Assembly: GCF_001469865.1 (NCBI RefSeq)
Contig: NZ_LOPV01000097.1
Span: 1-64,000, forward strand
Direction: 5' to 3'
DNA length: 64,000 nucleotides
Origin: Haloferax profundi
GTDB taxonomy: Archaea; Halobacteriota; Halobacteria; Halobacteriales; Haloferacaceae
In this document: positions 23,516-32,346 of the stretch, in pieces
How the letters are laid out: each line of letters starts with the position of its first letter
Position numbering within the stretch: position 1 is the stretch's first letter
Notes under the pieces: model-generated
What the model was told of the DNA's origin: nothing
The model's input: the letters and a program-made list of their open reading frames with translations, nothing else
Database searches by the model: none
Translations under genes and position numbers: made by a program

Positions 23516-24094
23516 CCACGCCTCGATGTCGTCGGCCATCGCGCCACGCCGGTGGATGATACCTTGGCCGGGGTCTACGACGGTGCTCTCGGTGCCGGGC
23601 GTCGTCCCGCCGTCGAGGACGACAGCGACGGCGTCGCGGATGTCGTCCGAGAGTTGTTCGGGGTGCGTGATGCTCCCGGTGCCAGACCGGTTCGCACTGG
23701 TCGCCGTCACTGGCGTCTCCGCCGCGCGGAAGAGTCGACACGCGAGTTCGTGGTCGGGGACGCGGACGCCGACACGGTCACGCCCGGCGACGAGTACGTC
23801 GGGGAGCGTGTCGCGGCGTTCGACGACGACGGTCACCGGGCCGGGGAGGAATCGGCGCATGAACGCCACCTCACGCTCGTCGGCGACGACGTGTTCGAGC
23901 GCCGCGTCGACGTCCGGAAACCCGGCCGAGAGCGGTTTGGAACGGTCTCTGCCTTTGATGTCGAAGACGCGTTCGACGGCAGCCGGGTCCGTCGCGTCTG
24001 CGCCCATCCCGTAGACAGTCTCGGTCGGATAGACCACCGCCTCACCGCGGCGAATGGCGGCCGCCGCCGCCGCCACGTTTTCGTCGTCACTCAT
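23498..24094 (-). CDS. sua5: L-threonylcarbamoyladenylate synthase (Sua5/YrdC)
   Basis: 198 residues. AAAIRRGEAVVYPTETVYGM at residues 12-31, KGRDRSKPLSA, FLPGPVTVVVE and VGVRVPDHE are the nucleotide- and threonine-binding motifs of the YrdC fold. ATSANRSGTGSITHP is the second conserved block. The enzyme makes threonylcarbamoyl-AMP, the first step of t6A37 modification of tRNAs reading ANN codons. The short length indicates a YrdC-only enzyme without the Sua5 C-terminal domain. Its end overlaps the stranded tail of the Cas4-like gene. Confidence 0.92.
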   Translation of the reverse strand: MSDDENVAAAAAAIRRGEAVVYPTETVYGMGADATDPAAVERVFDIKGRDRSKPLSAGFPDVDAALEHVVADEREVAFMRRFLPGPVTVVVERRDTLPDVLVAGRDRVGVRVPDHELACRLFRAAETPVTATSANRSGTGSITHPEQLSDDIRDAVAVVLDGGTTPGTESTVVDPGQGIIHRRGAMADDIEAWLEADE

Positions 24095-24208
24095 GGGAGA
24101 ATCGAGGGGTGACGGGCGAAAAAGCGTGACGAAACAGGGTCTCGCAGACGGGCGACGCGGGACGGAACGAGACGAAGACGCGAAAGGAGAACGAGGGACG
24201 AACCCGGA

Positions 24209-24715
24209 TTAGCGTTCGTCGACTGCGGCGACGATTTCGTCGTAGTCGGGGAAGTCCGGCCACTCGTCTGCGACCCACGCGTACTGGATTTCGCGCGTCT
24301 CGTCGAGGAGGAACACGGCCGGTCGGTGTTCGGTGATACCGGTCATGTCGTCCAAGTCGTTCTCGATGCCGTAGTCGGCCGCAACGCCCGCCGCGGGGTC
24401 CGAGAAGAATCGCGCGTCGACGTCGCGTTCGGCGACGAACGTCTTGTGCTCGTACGGCGACGAGATAGAGACGCCGACGGCCTGAATCTCCTCGAGGACG
24501 CCTCGGTCACGGAGGTTGTTCCAGACGTACGTCGACGGGAACGCGCCGTCCATCGTGTGGAAGACGAGGAGGACGGGGCCGTCGTCTGTCAGGTCGGACA
24601 GTGAGGTGTCTTCCCAGTACTCGTCGTCGACGAGCGGTCGGGTGAAGTCCGGTGCGGTGTCGCCGACACCGGGCGCGTCGTGCGGCGGAAGTTCGACGAC
24701 GTCGAAGTCGACCAT
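24209..24715 (-). CDS. Redoxin-like thioredoxin-fold protein without cysteine
   Basis: 168 residues starting MVDFDVVELPP. VGDTAPDFTRPLVDDEYWED, VLLVFHTMDGAFPSTYVWNN and VFLLDETREIQYAWV follow the peroxiredoxin/AhpC pattern. The region that normally carries the peroxidatic Cys (PxxxTxxC) reads MDGAFPSTY, and there is no Cys in the whole protein, so it cannot act as a peroxidase by the known mechanism. It may be a binding or chaperone-like relative. Its ATG overlaps the stop codon of the upstream glutaredoxin-like gene (TAATG), so the two are translationally coupled. Confidence 0.78.
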   Translation of the reverse strand: MVDFDVVELPPHDAPGVGDTAPDFTRPLVDDEYWEDTSLSDLTDDGPVLLVFHTMDGAFPSTYVWNNLRDRGVLEEIQAVGVSISSPYEHKTFVAERDVDARFFSDPAAGVAADYGIENDLDDMTGITEHRPAVFLLDETREIQYAWVADEWPDFPDYDEIVAAVDER

Positions 24716-24984
24716 TATGCGCCCTCCCCGTTCCCGTAGGTGCTCTCGAGGTAGTCGACGATGTTGGCCGACTCGGACATCGTGACGCCGGTGTTGTCGT
24801 CGACGATGGCGGGGACGGTCCGTTTCCCGGAGACACGCTTTACGACGTTTCGGTCGGAGTGCATCGGTTCGACGAAGCGAGAGTGGTAGTCGAGTCCCTG
24901 CTCGTCGAGGACGCGAACGACCCGCTCGCAGTACGGACACGCCTGCAACCGATACAGGGTAATCGCCGGCTGGTCGTCGGACAT
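24715..24984 (-). CDS. Glutaredoxin-like / GST N-terminal domain protein
   Basis: 89 residues from the ATG complementary to 24982-24984. ITLYRLQACPYCERVVRVLD contains the CPYC redox motif, RTVPAIVDD has the cis-proline that contacts the substrate thiol, and MSESANIVDYLES matches the glutathione-type ligand site. Haloarchaea use gamma-glutamylcysteine instead of glutathione, so this is probably the low-molecular-thiol partner. It forms an operon with the cysteine-free redoxin gene that follows. Confidence 0.85.
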   Translation of the reverse strand: MSDDQPAITLYRLQACPYCERVVRVLDEQGLDYHSRFVEPMHSDRNVVKRVSGKRTVPAIVDDNTGVTMSESANIVDYLESTYGNGEGA

Positions 24985-25144
24985 GGACACTCGTTGGGAC
25001 GAGCCCCGCCTAAGCTCTTCGCTCGCGGGTATCCACGCCGCAATGCCGCACAGGAAATCGATTTTTCCACCGACCGTGGCCCGGTCCGGCGGTGTTGCCG
25101 AGGGCAACTCTTAATTCCGGTGCCATGCAAGACTTCGTAGTTAC

Positions 25145-26539
25145 ATGGGTTTGCCGCCGCTACTCTCACTTCCAGCCACGTTCCTCGCACCCCTACAGGC
25201 CTCGAACGTCCCGCTGGACGACACGACAATCACGGTCCTCGGTGGGGCCGCGATTCTCGTACTCATCGCACTCTCGGCGTTCTTCTCGTCGTCTGAGATT
25301 GCGATGTTCTCACTGGCGAAGCACCGCGTCGACTCACTAGTCGAAGAGGGTGTTCCCGGTGCAGAACGGGTGAAAGCGCTCAAGGAAGACCCACACCGTC
25401 TTCTGGTCACCATCCTCGTCGGCAACAACATCGTCAACATCGCTATGTCGGCGTTGGCGACGGGACTCCTCGCAGTCCTCGACTTCGGCCCCGGCCAGTC
25501 GGTGCTCATCTCGACGTTCGGCATCACGACGCTCGTCTTGCTGTTCGGCGAGAGCGCGCCGAAGTCCTACGCAGTCGAGAACACGGAGTCGTGGTCCCTC
25601 CGCATCGCCCGCCCGCTGAAGTACGCGGAGCTCGTCTTGCTCCCGCTCGTCGTCATCTTCGACTACCTGACGCGCTTCATCAACCGCATCACGGGCGGCC
25701 AGACGGCAATCGAAGCGACGTACATCACCCGCGACGAGATTCAGAACCTCATCGAGACGGGCGAACGCGAGGGCGTCATCGAAGAGGAAGAACGCGAGAT
25801 GCTCGACCGCATCTTCCGGTTCAACTCCACTATCGCGAAAGAGGTCATGACGCCGCGACTCGACATGACTGCTGTCCCGAAGGACGCGACCATCGACGAG
25901 GCCATCGAGACGTGTGTGCAGGCGGACCACGAACGCGTGCCCGTCTACGACGGCAACCTCGACAACATCATCGGCATCGTCAACATCCGAAACCTCGTCC
26001 GCGAGCAGTACTACGGTGAACGCGGCGTGAGTCTCGCAGACATCGTCTCGCCGACGCTCCACGTCCCCGAGTCGAAGAACGTCGACGAACTCATGGCCGA
26101 GATGCAGGACACGCGGATGCAGATGGTCATCGTCATCGACGAGTTCGGGACCACCGAGGGTCTCATCACCCTCGAAGACATGGTCGAAGAGATCGTCGGA
26201 GACATCCTCGAAGGCGACGAGGAAGAACCGTTCGAAGAGGTCGGTCAGGACACGTTCCTCGTCCGCGGTGAGGTCAACATCGACGAGGTGAACGAGATGC
26301 TCGACATCGAACTCCCGGAAGGTGAGGAGTTCGAGACGCTCGCGGGGTTCATCTTCAACCGTGCCGGGAGACTCGTCGAGGAGGGCGAAGAGATTTCCTA
26401 CGGGAACATCGTCATCCGCATCGAACAGGTCGACAACACCCGCATCATGAAAGCCCGCATTCGGACCAACGTGGGCGTCGAAGACGAAGCGAGCGACGAC
26501 GACGACGACGAAGAAGCCGAAGTCGAGACGGACGTCTGA
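25145..26539 (+). CDS. CNNM/CorC-family membrane protein with CBS domains
   Basis: 464 residues. Residues about 30-200 form a DUF21 membrane domain (AFFSSSEIAMFSLAKHRV, GNNIVNIAMSALAT, FGESAPKSYAVEN). Two CBS domains follow (EVMTPRLDMTAVPKDATIDE and HVPESKNVDELMAEM), then IDEFGTTEGLITLEDMVEEI and a C-terminal CorC/HlyC ligand domain. Relatives export or control magnesium and cobalt in bacteria and animals. The last 20 residues are almost all acidic. Own promoter; divergent from the glutaredoxin operon. Confidence 0.9.
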   Translation: MGLPPLLSLPATFLAPLQASNVPLDDTTITVLGGAAILVLIALSAFFSSSEIAMFSLAKHRVDSLVEEGVPGAERVKALKEDPHRLLVTILVGNNIVNIAMSALATGLLAVLDFGPGQSVLISTFGITTLVLLFGESAPKSYAVENTESWSLRIARPLKYAELVLLPLVVIFDYLTRFINRITGGQTAIEATYITRDEIQNLIETGEREGVIEEEEREMLDRIFRFNSTIAKEVMTPRLDMTAVPKDATIDEAIETCVQADHERVPVYDGNLDNIIGIVNIRNLVREQYYGERGVSLADIVSPTLHVPESKNVDELMAEMQDTRMQMVIVIDEFGTTEGLITLEDMVEEIVGDILEGDEEEPFEEVGQDTFLVRGEVNIDEVNEMLDIELPEGEEFETLAGFIFNRAGRLVEEGEEISYGNIVIRIEQVDNTRIMKARIRTNVGVEDEASDDDDDEEAEVETDV

Positions 26540-26567
26540 TTCGAGCGTCGATGCTCTTTCTGTGCTC

Positions 26568-26843
26568 TCAGCCGAGGAGTGTAAACGACAGCAGGACGAG
26601 CGCTAGCGAGACCAGCGTGAGGACGAGGAGTCCACGCGGGTCTGCGGTGCCGTCGCGGAGGCGTTGTGAGCGTGCCCGGAACCGAATTGCCAGAAAGAAC
26701 CCGCCGAGACCGACAGTCCCGAACGTGAATCCACGGAGAGAGATGCCGGTCACGATTGCCATCGCGACGTGATAGACTCCAAAGCCCGCCCAGAGGGCGG
26801 CGACGAGGTTGGCGAGTGCTACGCGGAGACCACGGACGTTCAC
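26568..26843 (-). CDS. Small membrane protein of the PiT operon
   Basis: 91 residues from the GTG complementary to 26841-26843, whose codon overlaps the stop of the permease gene (GTGA). Three hydrophobic segments (VAALWAGFGVYHVAMAIV, FGTVGLGGFFLAI, LLVLTLVSLALVLLSFTLL) predict membrane helices. There is a basic stretch RFRARSQRLR between helices two and three. Function unknown; the overlap indicates coupled translation with the permease. Confidence 0.6.
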   Translation of the reverse strand: MNVRGLRVALANLVAALWAGFGVYHVAMAIVTGISLRGFTFGTVGLGGFFLAIRFRARSQRLRDGTADPRGLLVLTLVSLALVLLSFTLLG

Positions 26844-28036
26844 ACAGGGAATACGCTCGACACGAGCGTAAAGACGCCGTACCCCAGACCGAACGCGAGG
26901 ACGAGTGACCCAATCCACGCGAGGACGGTGTACACCATCTTGCGCTTCGAGACGCCGGCCCCGCCGGCCGCGAAGCCCGACCCGATGATGGCACTCACGA
27001 TAATCTCGTTGAACGAGACGGGAACGCCCAGTGCGACGGCGGTCTGTGCGATTGCGAACGACGGAATCATCGCCGCGATAGAGCGGCGTGGGCCGAGCGA
27101 GGAGTAGTCCTGTGCGAGCGCCTTTATCATTCGCGGGGCACCGGTCCACGACCCTGCGAGGAGGCCGATACCCCCGCCGACGAGGAGTGCAGGAAGCGGG
27201 ACGGTCACGGCGTCGAGGAGAGGGACGAGTGGCCCAATCGCCAGTCCGACCTGACTGCCTCCGGCAGAGAACGCGACGAGGCCCCCGAGGACGAGGAGGA
27301 ACCGACGCTGCCCCCGAACCGGGTCGGTACGCATCCACCGGGTGACGATGGCTCCCGCGACGATGCCGACGAACAGCATACTCGCGACGAACCAGACTGA
27401 TTCACCGAACCCGACACCGGCGAGGTCGACGGCGGACGCGCGTGCTATCGATGCGGACGACCCGTCTGCACCGAGACCGGCGAACTCCATGTTGGCGACG
27501 AGGAGACCGACGATGCCCGCCAAGACGGGGACAGTCGCGGACTCGGAGAACCGTTCGGAGCGAAGCGCCCGCGCAGTCACGTACGACGCCCCGCCGCCGA
27601 CGAACGGCGTAAGTACCCACAGCGAGACGATTTGTTGATACTTCGGCCACGCGGGAGTGCCACCCATCGCGAGGCCGACACCGACCACAGCGCCCGTGAC
27701 GGTGAACGCAGTCGCAATCGGGTACCCAGCGAAGACGCCGAGGGCGACGAGGATTGCCGCCGTGAGAAGCGCGATGACGGCCGCGGTCACGCTGAGCGTG
27801 ACGCCACCCACGAGTTCGGTTCCGACCGCGTTCGTGACGTTCGCACCCTGTAAGATAGCCCCGGAGAACCCGAGGAGACCGACGATGAACCCCGCACGCA
27901 TCACCGAGATAGCGTTGGCACCGACTGCCGGCGCGAAAGGTGTCGACCCCGACGACCCCGCGCCGATGGCCCAGGCCATGAACAGACTGGCGAGTGCAGC
28001 GACGCCGAGTGTGAGGAGTGTCCCGACCGCTACCAC
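26840..28036 (-). CDS. PiT-like inorganic phosphate permease, second copy
   Basis: 398 residues, clearly paralogous to the protein at 19893-21074: MAWAIGAGSSGSTPFAPAVG, GVPVSFNEIIVSAIIGSGF and QDYSSLGPRRSIAAMIPSFA are shared almost word for word. Twelve or so helices in two halves. It is inferred to be a phosphate or related anion transporter. Unlike the first copy, it is flanked by two tiny membrane-protein genes (28079 and 26568) in the same direction, which may be subunits or regulators. Confidence 0.86.
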   Translation of the reverse strand: MVAVGTLLTLGVAALASLFMAWAIGAGSSGSTPFAPAVGANAISVMRAGFIVGLLGFSGAILQGANVTNAVGTELVGGVTLSVTAAVIALLTAAILVALGVFAGYPIATAFTVTGAVVGVGLAMGGTPAWPKYQQIVSLWVLTPFVGGGASYVTARALRSERFSESATVPVLAGIVGLLVANMEFAGLGADGSSASIARASAVDLAGVGFGESVWFVASMLFVGIVAGAIVTRWMRTDPVRGQRRFLLVLGGLVAFSAGGSQVGLAIGPLVPLLDAVTVPLPALLVGGGIGLLAGSWTGAPRMIKALAQDYSSLGPRRSIAAMIPSFAIAQTAVALGVPVSFNEIIVSAIIGSGFAAGGAGVSKRKMVYTVLAWIGSLVLAFGLGYGVFTLVSSVFPV

Positions 28037-28078
28037 AGGAAAACCTCCATCGCTCGGTTCTGGATGTTTGACGACATC

Positions 28079-28246
28079 CTAGCGCCGCCGGGCGTCGTCG
28101 TAGCCCTCGCGCAGTCCGAGGAGCGTCCGTCGAACGAGGAGATACGCGAAGAAGACGAAGAGCAACATCACGACGAGCAACCCAGTGAACACTGGGTCAC
28201 CGGCGAGAAAGTCGACGATGCCGTCTACGACCAGAGGGTCGGTCAT
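28079..28246 (-). CDS. Single-span membrane protein upstream of PiT
   Basis: 55 residues from the ATG complementary to 28244-28246. GLLVVMLLFVFFAYLLVRRT is one membrane helix with positive charges on its C-terminal side, followed by an Arg-rich tail DDARRR. It lies 43 bp before the permease start and is probably first in a three-gene operon. Function unknown. Confidence 0.55.
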   Translation of the reverse strand: MTDPLVVDGIVDFLAGDPVFTGLLVVMLLFVFFAYLLVRRTLLGLREGYDDARRR

Positions 28247-28342
28247 GTGCGAGCATTCCGAGGGCACCGGGTATAGCCATTTCGGCGTTGGAACGTCACA
28301 GAACATTAACACTCATGCTGAGAAGGTGTGAAAGGCGAGTCG

Positions 28343-29371
28343 ATGGCCGACCTCATCCCCTCCAGTTCCGGAGACTCGACCGACGGCCAGGACGACCGGG
28401 ACCCCCGCGTCATCGGCCTCGACAGTGACGAGGCCGACGACTTACTCGGTGCCATCTCTTCTTCGACTGCCCGGTCTGTGCTCGCGTCGCTCCACGAGTC
28501 CCCGGCGACGCCCTCCGACCTCGCGACAGACGTCGACACCTCGTTACAGAACGTCCAGTACCACCTCGGGAACCTCTCTGAGGCGGGACTCATCGAAGTC
28601 ACGGATACGCGCTACTCCGAGAAAGGACGCGAGATGAACGTGTACGCGCCCGCCGACCGTGCACTCGTCGTCGTCGCCGGGCGCGAAGACGACACGAACG
28701 GTCTCAAGAGCGCGCTCACCCGTCTCATCGGCGGTATCGGTGTCCTCGGTATCGGCGGGGCCGTCCTGAACCGCCTCGCGCGGACGGGGAGCGTCTTCCC
28801 GTTCGCGACGACCGGTGGTGCAGACGGCGGTGTAGAGAGTGCTGGTGGCGGAGCCGAAAGTGCCGACCTTGGAGGCGGCGACGACGGTGCTGGCGGCGCG
28901 AACGAATCGACGACCAGCGACCTCGACGCATCCTTCACCGGAGAGAGTGGAGACGTGAACGCGACTGGTGGTGAGCAGACCACTGCCGCGGATGCGACGA
29001 CCACCTCGGACGGCGGCGGATTCAACATCGCAGAGGCGACGACGACCGAGTCAGCAGACGCGACCCAAACCGTCGCCGAGGAAGCGACCAAGACAGTGAC
29101 CGAAGCGGCCACCCGAACCGCCGCAGAGACGGCCACCTCGACGCCACTTCCCACCTCGTCGCCAACTGCGACGCCGGTTCCGACGGCCGAACCAACCGTC
29201 GAACCGACCACGACGGCGGTCCAGCAGGCTACCGACGCGACGATGCAACTCACGAACGGGACGTCGGGGGCGGCCGACCTGCTCGGGTCGTTGTCGCCGG
29301 GTGCACTGTTCTTCCTCGGCGGCCTGACCGTCCTCGTAGCGTGGGTCGCACACGGAGTGCTCCGTGACTAA
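28343..29371 (+). CDS. Winged-helix membrane regulator with Thr-rich linker
   Basis: 342 residues from ATG 28343; GTG at 28328 in frame would add five. Residues about 45-110 are an ArsR-like winged helix (SSTARSVLASLHESPATPSD ... DTSLQNVQYHLGNLSEAGLIE). VLGIGGAVLNRLA may be a weak hydrophobic segment. A long Gly/Ala/Thr linker (about 150-310) follows, then a C-terminal helix ALFFLGGLTVLVAWVAHGVL that anchors it. The layout suggests a transcription regulator held at the membrane whose linker could be outside if a second span exists. Divergent from the PiT operon. Confidence 0.8.
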   Translation: MADLIPSSSGDSTDGQDDRDPRVIGLDSDEADDLLGAISSSTARSVLASLHESPATPSDLATDVDTSLQNVQYHLGNLSEAGLIEVTDTRYSEKGREMNVYAPADRALVVVAGREDDTNGLKSALTRLIGGIGVLGIGGAVLNRLARTGSVFPFATTGGADGGVESAGGGAESADLGGGDDGAGGANESTTSDLDASFTGESGDVNATGGEQTTAADATTTSDGGGFNIAEATTTESADATQTVAEEATKTVTEAATRTAAETATSTPLPTSSPTATPVPTAEPTVEPTTTAVQQATDATMQLTNGTSGAADLLGSLSPGALFFLGGLTVLVAWVAHGVLRD

Positions 29372-29583
29372 AACACCTGTTTTAGCTTACGGTGCGTATT
29401 TGACCCGTCCTCTCATACGACTGAGTACGAGGCGACGTCGAGCCAGACGACGACGGGTCCCTTGCCCCCAACGTGCGCCCCTGCCCCCCGTCGACCCCGC
29501 TTCGACGTGGCCTCGGAACGCCCAGAACAGGCCCTCCACCTGTTCCCGCTGATTCTCCCGGCCCTCCACCGGAACACCCGTGT

Positions 29584-30105
29584 TCAGTGCCCGCCGGGCA
29601 CCACACGGAACGTCTGAAACACGTCGCCGTCGACCGTGACGAGTCGCCCGCGGAGACCACCGTCCGGCAGTTCCTCGAACTCGGCGTGCGCCTGCCGGTT
29701 CCCTCGCGGTTGGGCGTGACTTCCCGGATTGACGAGCGGAATCTCTCCCGTCCCGTCGAACGTCGGTCGGTGGCTGTGGCCGAAGATGACGGCGTCTGCG
29801 CCACGTTCACGACCGAACAGCGAGAGCGCCGTCCCGCCGCCGCGTCGCGTGTGCGTCATCGCGAACTCCACGCCGCCGTAGGTGAAGTTCCGGGCTTCGG
29901 GAATCCGAGCGCGAATCTCCGGGCCGTCGTTGTTGCCGTAGACGGCGAGGAACTCCTCGGACTCGTCGACGAAGGCGTCGAGCACGGACTCGCGCATGAA
30001 GTCGCCCGCGTGGACGACGAGGTCAGCGTCGCGGACCGCGTCGAGCGTACGATTCGTGAGGCGATGGCCGTCTGTACTGTGGGTGTCGGAGACGACGACG
30101 AGCAT
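29584..30105 (-). CDS. Metallophosphoesterase (YfcE/MJ0936-like)
   Basis: 173 residues. VVSDTHS, VHAGDF, YGNND, MTHTRRG and FGHSHRP are the five metal-binding motifs of calcineurin-like phosphoesterases in correct order, and NPGSHAQPRG ends the active site as in YfcE/MJ0936 phosphodiesterases. The enzyme likely hydrolyses a cyclic or linear phosphodiester with two metal ions; the natural substrate is not known for the archaeal family. Convergent with the regulator at 28343, separated by about 210 bp that contain a perfect AAAACA-CC-TGTTTT hairpin at 29371-29384 but no gene. Confidence 0.9.
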   Translation of the reverse strand: MLVVVSDTHSTDGHRLTNRTLDAVRDADLVVHAGDFMRESVLDAFVDESEEFLAVYGNNDGPEIRARIPEARNFTYGGVEFAMTHTRRGGGTALSLFGRERGADAVIFGHSHRPTFDGTGEIPLVNPGSHAQPRGNRQAHAEFEELPDGGLRGRLVTVDGDVFQTFRVVPGGH

Positions 30106-30236
30106 ACTCGGTCTATGTATCGGAGAGATTGAAACCTACCGACTGCGGACCGAGAGACAGCACGCGTGAGTAGGGGTGGACCGCGACATGTGAGCGTGGC
30201 GGAACATCTATCCGCGCGGGGGGAGTGGCCCACGAC

Positions 30237-31181
30237 ATGGCAGGCAGTACGTCGGTCGTCGTCGCGGCCCTCTTCGCCAACGGGGCCATCGCCATTCTCA
30301 AATTCCTCGGATTTCTCGCGACTGGAAGCCCCTCCATGCTCTCGGAGACGTACCACTCCATCTCTGACACCGGGAACCAGGTCTTCTTGCTCATCGGTAT
30401 CCGGTACAGCAGGCGCAAGGCGACCCGCCAGCACCCCTTCGGGTTCGGTAAGGCGCAGTTCTTCTACTCGTTTCTCGTCTCCGTGATGCTCTTCGGCATC
30501 GCCGGGTGGGAGTCCGCAAAACACGGATACGACGCCCTGATGCACCCGGCCCACGGGGGCGGCGCGGAGAGTCTCCTCCTGTTCGGGATGGAGATACGTC
30601 CCGTCTGGGTCAACGTCACCATCCTCCTCGGAGCCATCGGGTTCGAAAGTTACGCCTTCGTGAAGGCGAACGCCGAACTCCGCCGCCAAATCGAGGAGTA
30701 CGAGTGGAGTGGCCTCGCCCAGGCGTTCCGCGAGACGAGCGACGTGACAACCCTGACGGCGTTCACCGAGGACACCGTCGCCCTCGGCGGTGCGATGCTC
30801 GCACTCGTCGGCATCGGCCTCACCGAACTGACGGGTAACGAGATGTTCGACGCCGCCGCCGCCCTCCTCATCGGTATCCTCCTCATGGGATTCGCCGTCG
30901 CACTCGCCTGGGAGAACAAGCGTCTGCTCATCGGTGAGAGCGTCCCGACGCGGGAAGAACAGGAACTCAGAGATATCGTCCGCGACGACCCCCGTGTCGT
31001 CCACGTCGACAAGTTCCGCGCCACCTACGTCGGCCCCGAGAAACTACTCGTCACCCTCGACGTGAGTTTCGACCCCGAACTCGACACCGAAGAGATAGAC
31101 GACCACATCACCGCCATCGAAGAGAAACTCAAAGCGGCAGACGAACGGGTCCACTTCGTCTACATCGAACCCGAGTTGTAA
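30237..31181 (+). CDS. Cation diffusion facilitator (CDF) transporter
   Basis: 314 residues from ATG 30237. Six membrane helices, with SMLSETYHSISDTGNQ in helix 2 as the family signature (here with His-Asp pairs where zinc is bound). HPFGFGKAQFFY lies before helix 3 and a cytoplasmic ferredoxin-like domain ends the protein (VVHVDKFRATYVGPEKLLVT). These exporters move zinc, manganese, iron or cobalt out of the cell. A cytosolic extra loop with PAHGGGAE is His-poor, which speaks against a zinc-specific sensor loop. Single gene. Confidence 0.88.
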   Translation: MAGSTSVVVAALFANGAIAILKFLGFLATGSPSMLSETYHSISDTGNQVFLLIGIRYSRRKATRQHPFGFGKAQFFYSFLVSVMLFGIAGWESAKHGYDALMHPAHGGGAESLLLFGMEIRPVWVNVTILLGAIGFESYAFVKANAELRRQIEEYEWSGLAQAFRETSDVTTLTAFTEDTVALGGAMLALVGIGLTELTGNEMFDAAAALLIGILLMGFAVALAWENKRLLIGESVPTREEQELRDIVRDDPRVVHVDKFRATYVGPEKLLVTLDVSFDPELDTEEIDDHITAIEEKLKAADERVHFVYIEPEL

Positions 31182-31204
31182 GGAGAACGTTCGGCGACCC
31201 CGTG

Positions 31205-32230
31205 TCAGTTCGACTCGACCGCTTCCGCGACGAGTTCGACCGCTTCTTCGACGTCTGCACCCGAGACGTTCAGGTTCGTCGTGAATCGGGTGTGATACTC
31301 GCCGAACGTGCCGCCGAGGACGCCCACGTCGTCGCACAGGCCGACGAACTCCTGTGCCGTCAAGCCGGCACCTTCGGAGTCGACGACGACGATGTTCGTA
31401 TCCGGCGTCGGAACCGATAGCCCCTCGATGGCGTCGAGGCCGTCCGCGAGGACACGGGCGTTCTCGTGGTCGTCGGCCAGTCTGTCGATGTTGTCGAGTG
31501 CGACCAGTCCGGGTGCCGCGATGATGCCGGCCTGTCGCATCCCGCCACCGAACTGCTTGCGGACGCGCGTCGCCTGCTCGATGAACGCCTCACTGCCGGC
31601 GAGAATCGACCCGACTGGTGCGCCGAGACCCTTCGAGAGACAGAACATCACGGAATCGACGTGCTCCGTCATCGCCGCTGGGTCCTCGTCGAGGGCGACA
31701 CAGGCGTTGAACACGCGTGCGCCGTCGAGGTGGACGGGAATGTCGAGTTCGTGTGCCGCCTCGGCCGCCGCGTCGATGTCCGCTTTCGGGATGGCGACGC
31801 CACCGCGGGCGTTGTGGGTGTTTTCGAGACACAGGACGCCGGTTCCGGCGACGTGAAGCGACTCCTCGCGCGCGTGGTCGCGGACCTGTTTGGGCGTGGG
31901 GACGGCGCGGTCACCGCCGTCGAAGGCCCGAACTTGCAGGCCAGACAACTGGGCAAATCCGCCAACTTCCCACTTGTAGACGTGGGCCTTGGCGTCGACG
32001 AGCGCTTCTTGTCCGGGGTCGGCGTGGACGCGGGCGGCGATTTGGTTCCCCATCGTCCCGGAGGGGACGTACAGGGCGTCTTCCATGCCGACTACCTCGG
32101 CCGCACGCGCTTCGAGTTCGTTCACAGTCGGGTCGTCGCCGTACACGTCGTCGCCGACGTCGGCATCCCGCGCGGCGACACGCATCTCGTCGGAGGGGAG
32201 CGTCACCGTGTCACTTCGAAGGTCAATCAT
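31205..32230 (-). CDS. Low-specificity L-threonine aldolase
   Basis: 341 residues from the ATG complementary to 32228-32230; MIDLRSDTVTLPSDEMRVA is the classic family start. VYGDDPTVNELEARAAE, GTMGNQIA, ENTHNARGGVAIP, HLDGARVFNA and SVMFCLSKGLGAPVGSILAG follow. The Lys of SKGLG binds pyridoxal phosphate. The enzyme splits threonine or allo-threonine into glycine and acetaldehyde. Overlaps no neighbour; it is convergent with the CDF gene and divergent from the M29 peptidase gene. Confidence 0.92.
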   Translation of the reverse strand: MIDLRSDTVTLPSDEMRVAARDADVGDDVYGDDPTVNELEARAAEVVGMEDALYVPSGTMGNQIAARVHADPGQEALVDAKAHVYKWEVGGFAQLSGLQVRAFDGGDRAVPTPKQVRDHAREESLHVAGTGVLCLENTHNARGGVAIPKADIDAAAEAAHELDIPVHLDGARVFNACVALDEDPAAMTEHVDSVMFCLSKGLGAPVGSILAGSEAFIEQATRVRKQFGGGMRQAGIIAAPGLVALDNIDRLADDHENARVLADGLDAIEGLSVPTPDTNIVVVDSEGAGLTAQEFVGLCDDVGVLGGTFGEYHTRFTTNLNVSGADVEEAVELVAEAVESN

Positions 32231-32346
32231 CGCGCGAAGAGACCGCACCGAGTGAGAAATAGCCGGTGGTCTCTTCGAGTCTCGCTTTGTGGTGGCAACA
32301 TTTGCGGTTCGAAAGGTGTTTGCCCCGGGGACACACACGACGCGGT

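Noticed and set aside
29387-29569. Small minus-strand frame behind the regulator gene
   Set aside because: Arg/Gly-rich shadow composition, no start signal and no resemblance to known proteins.
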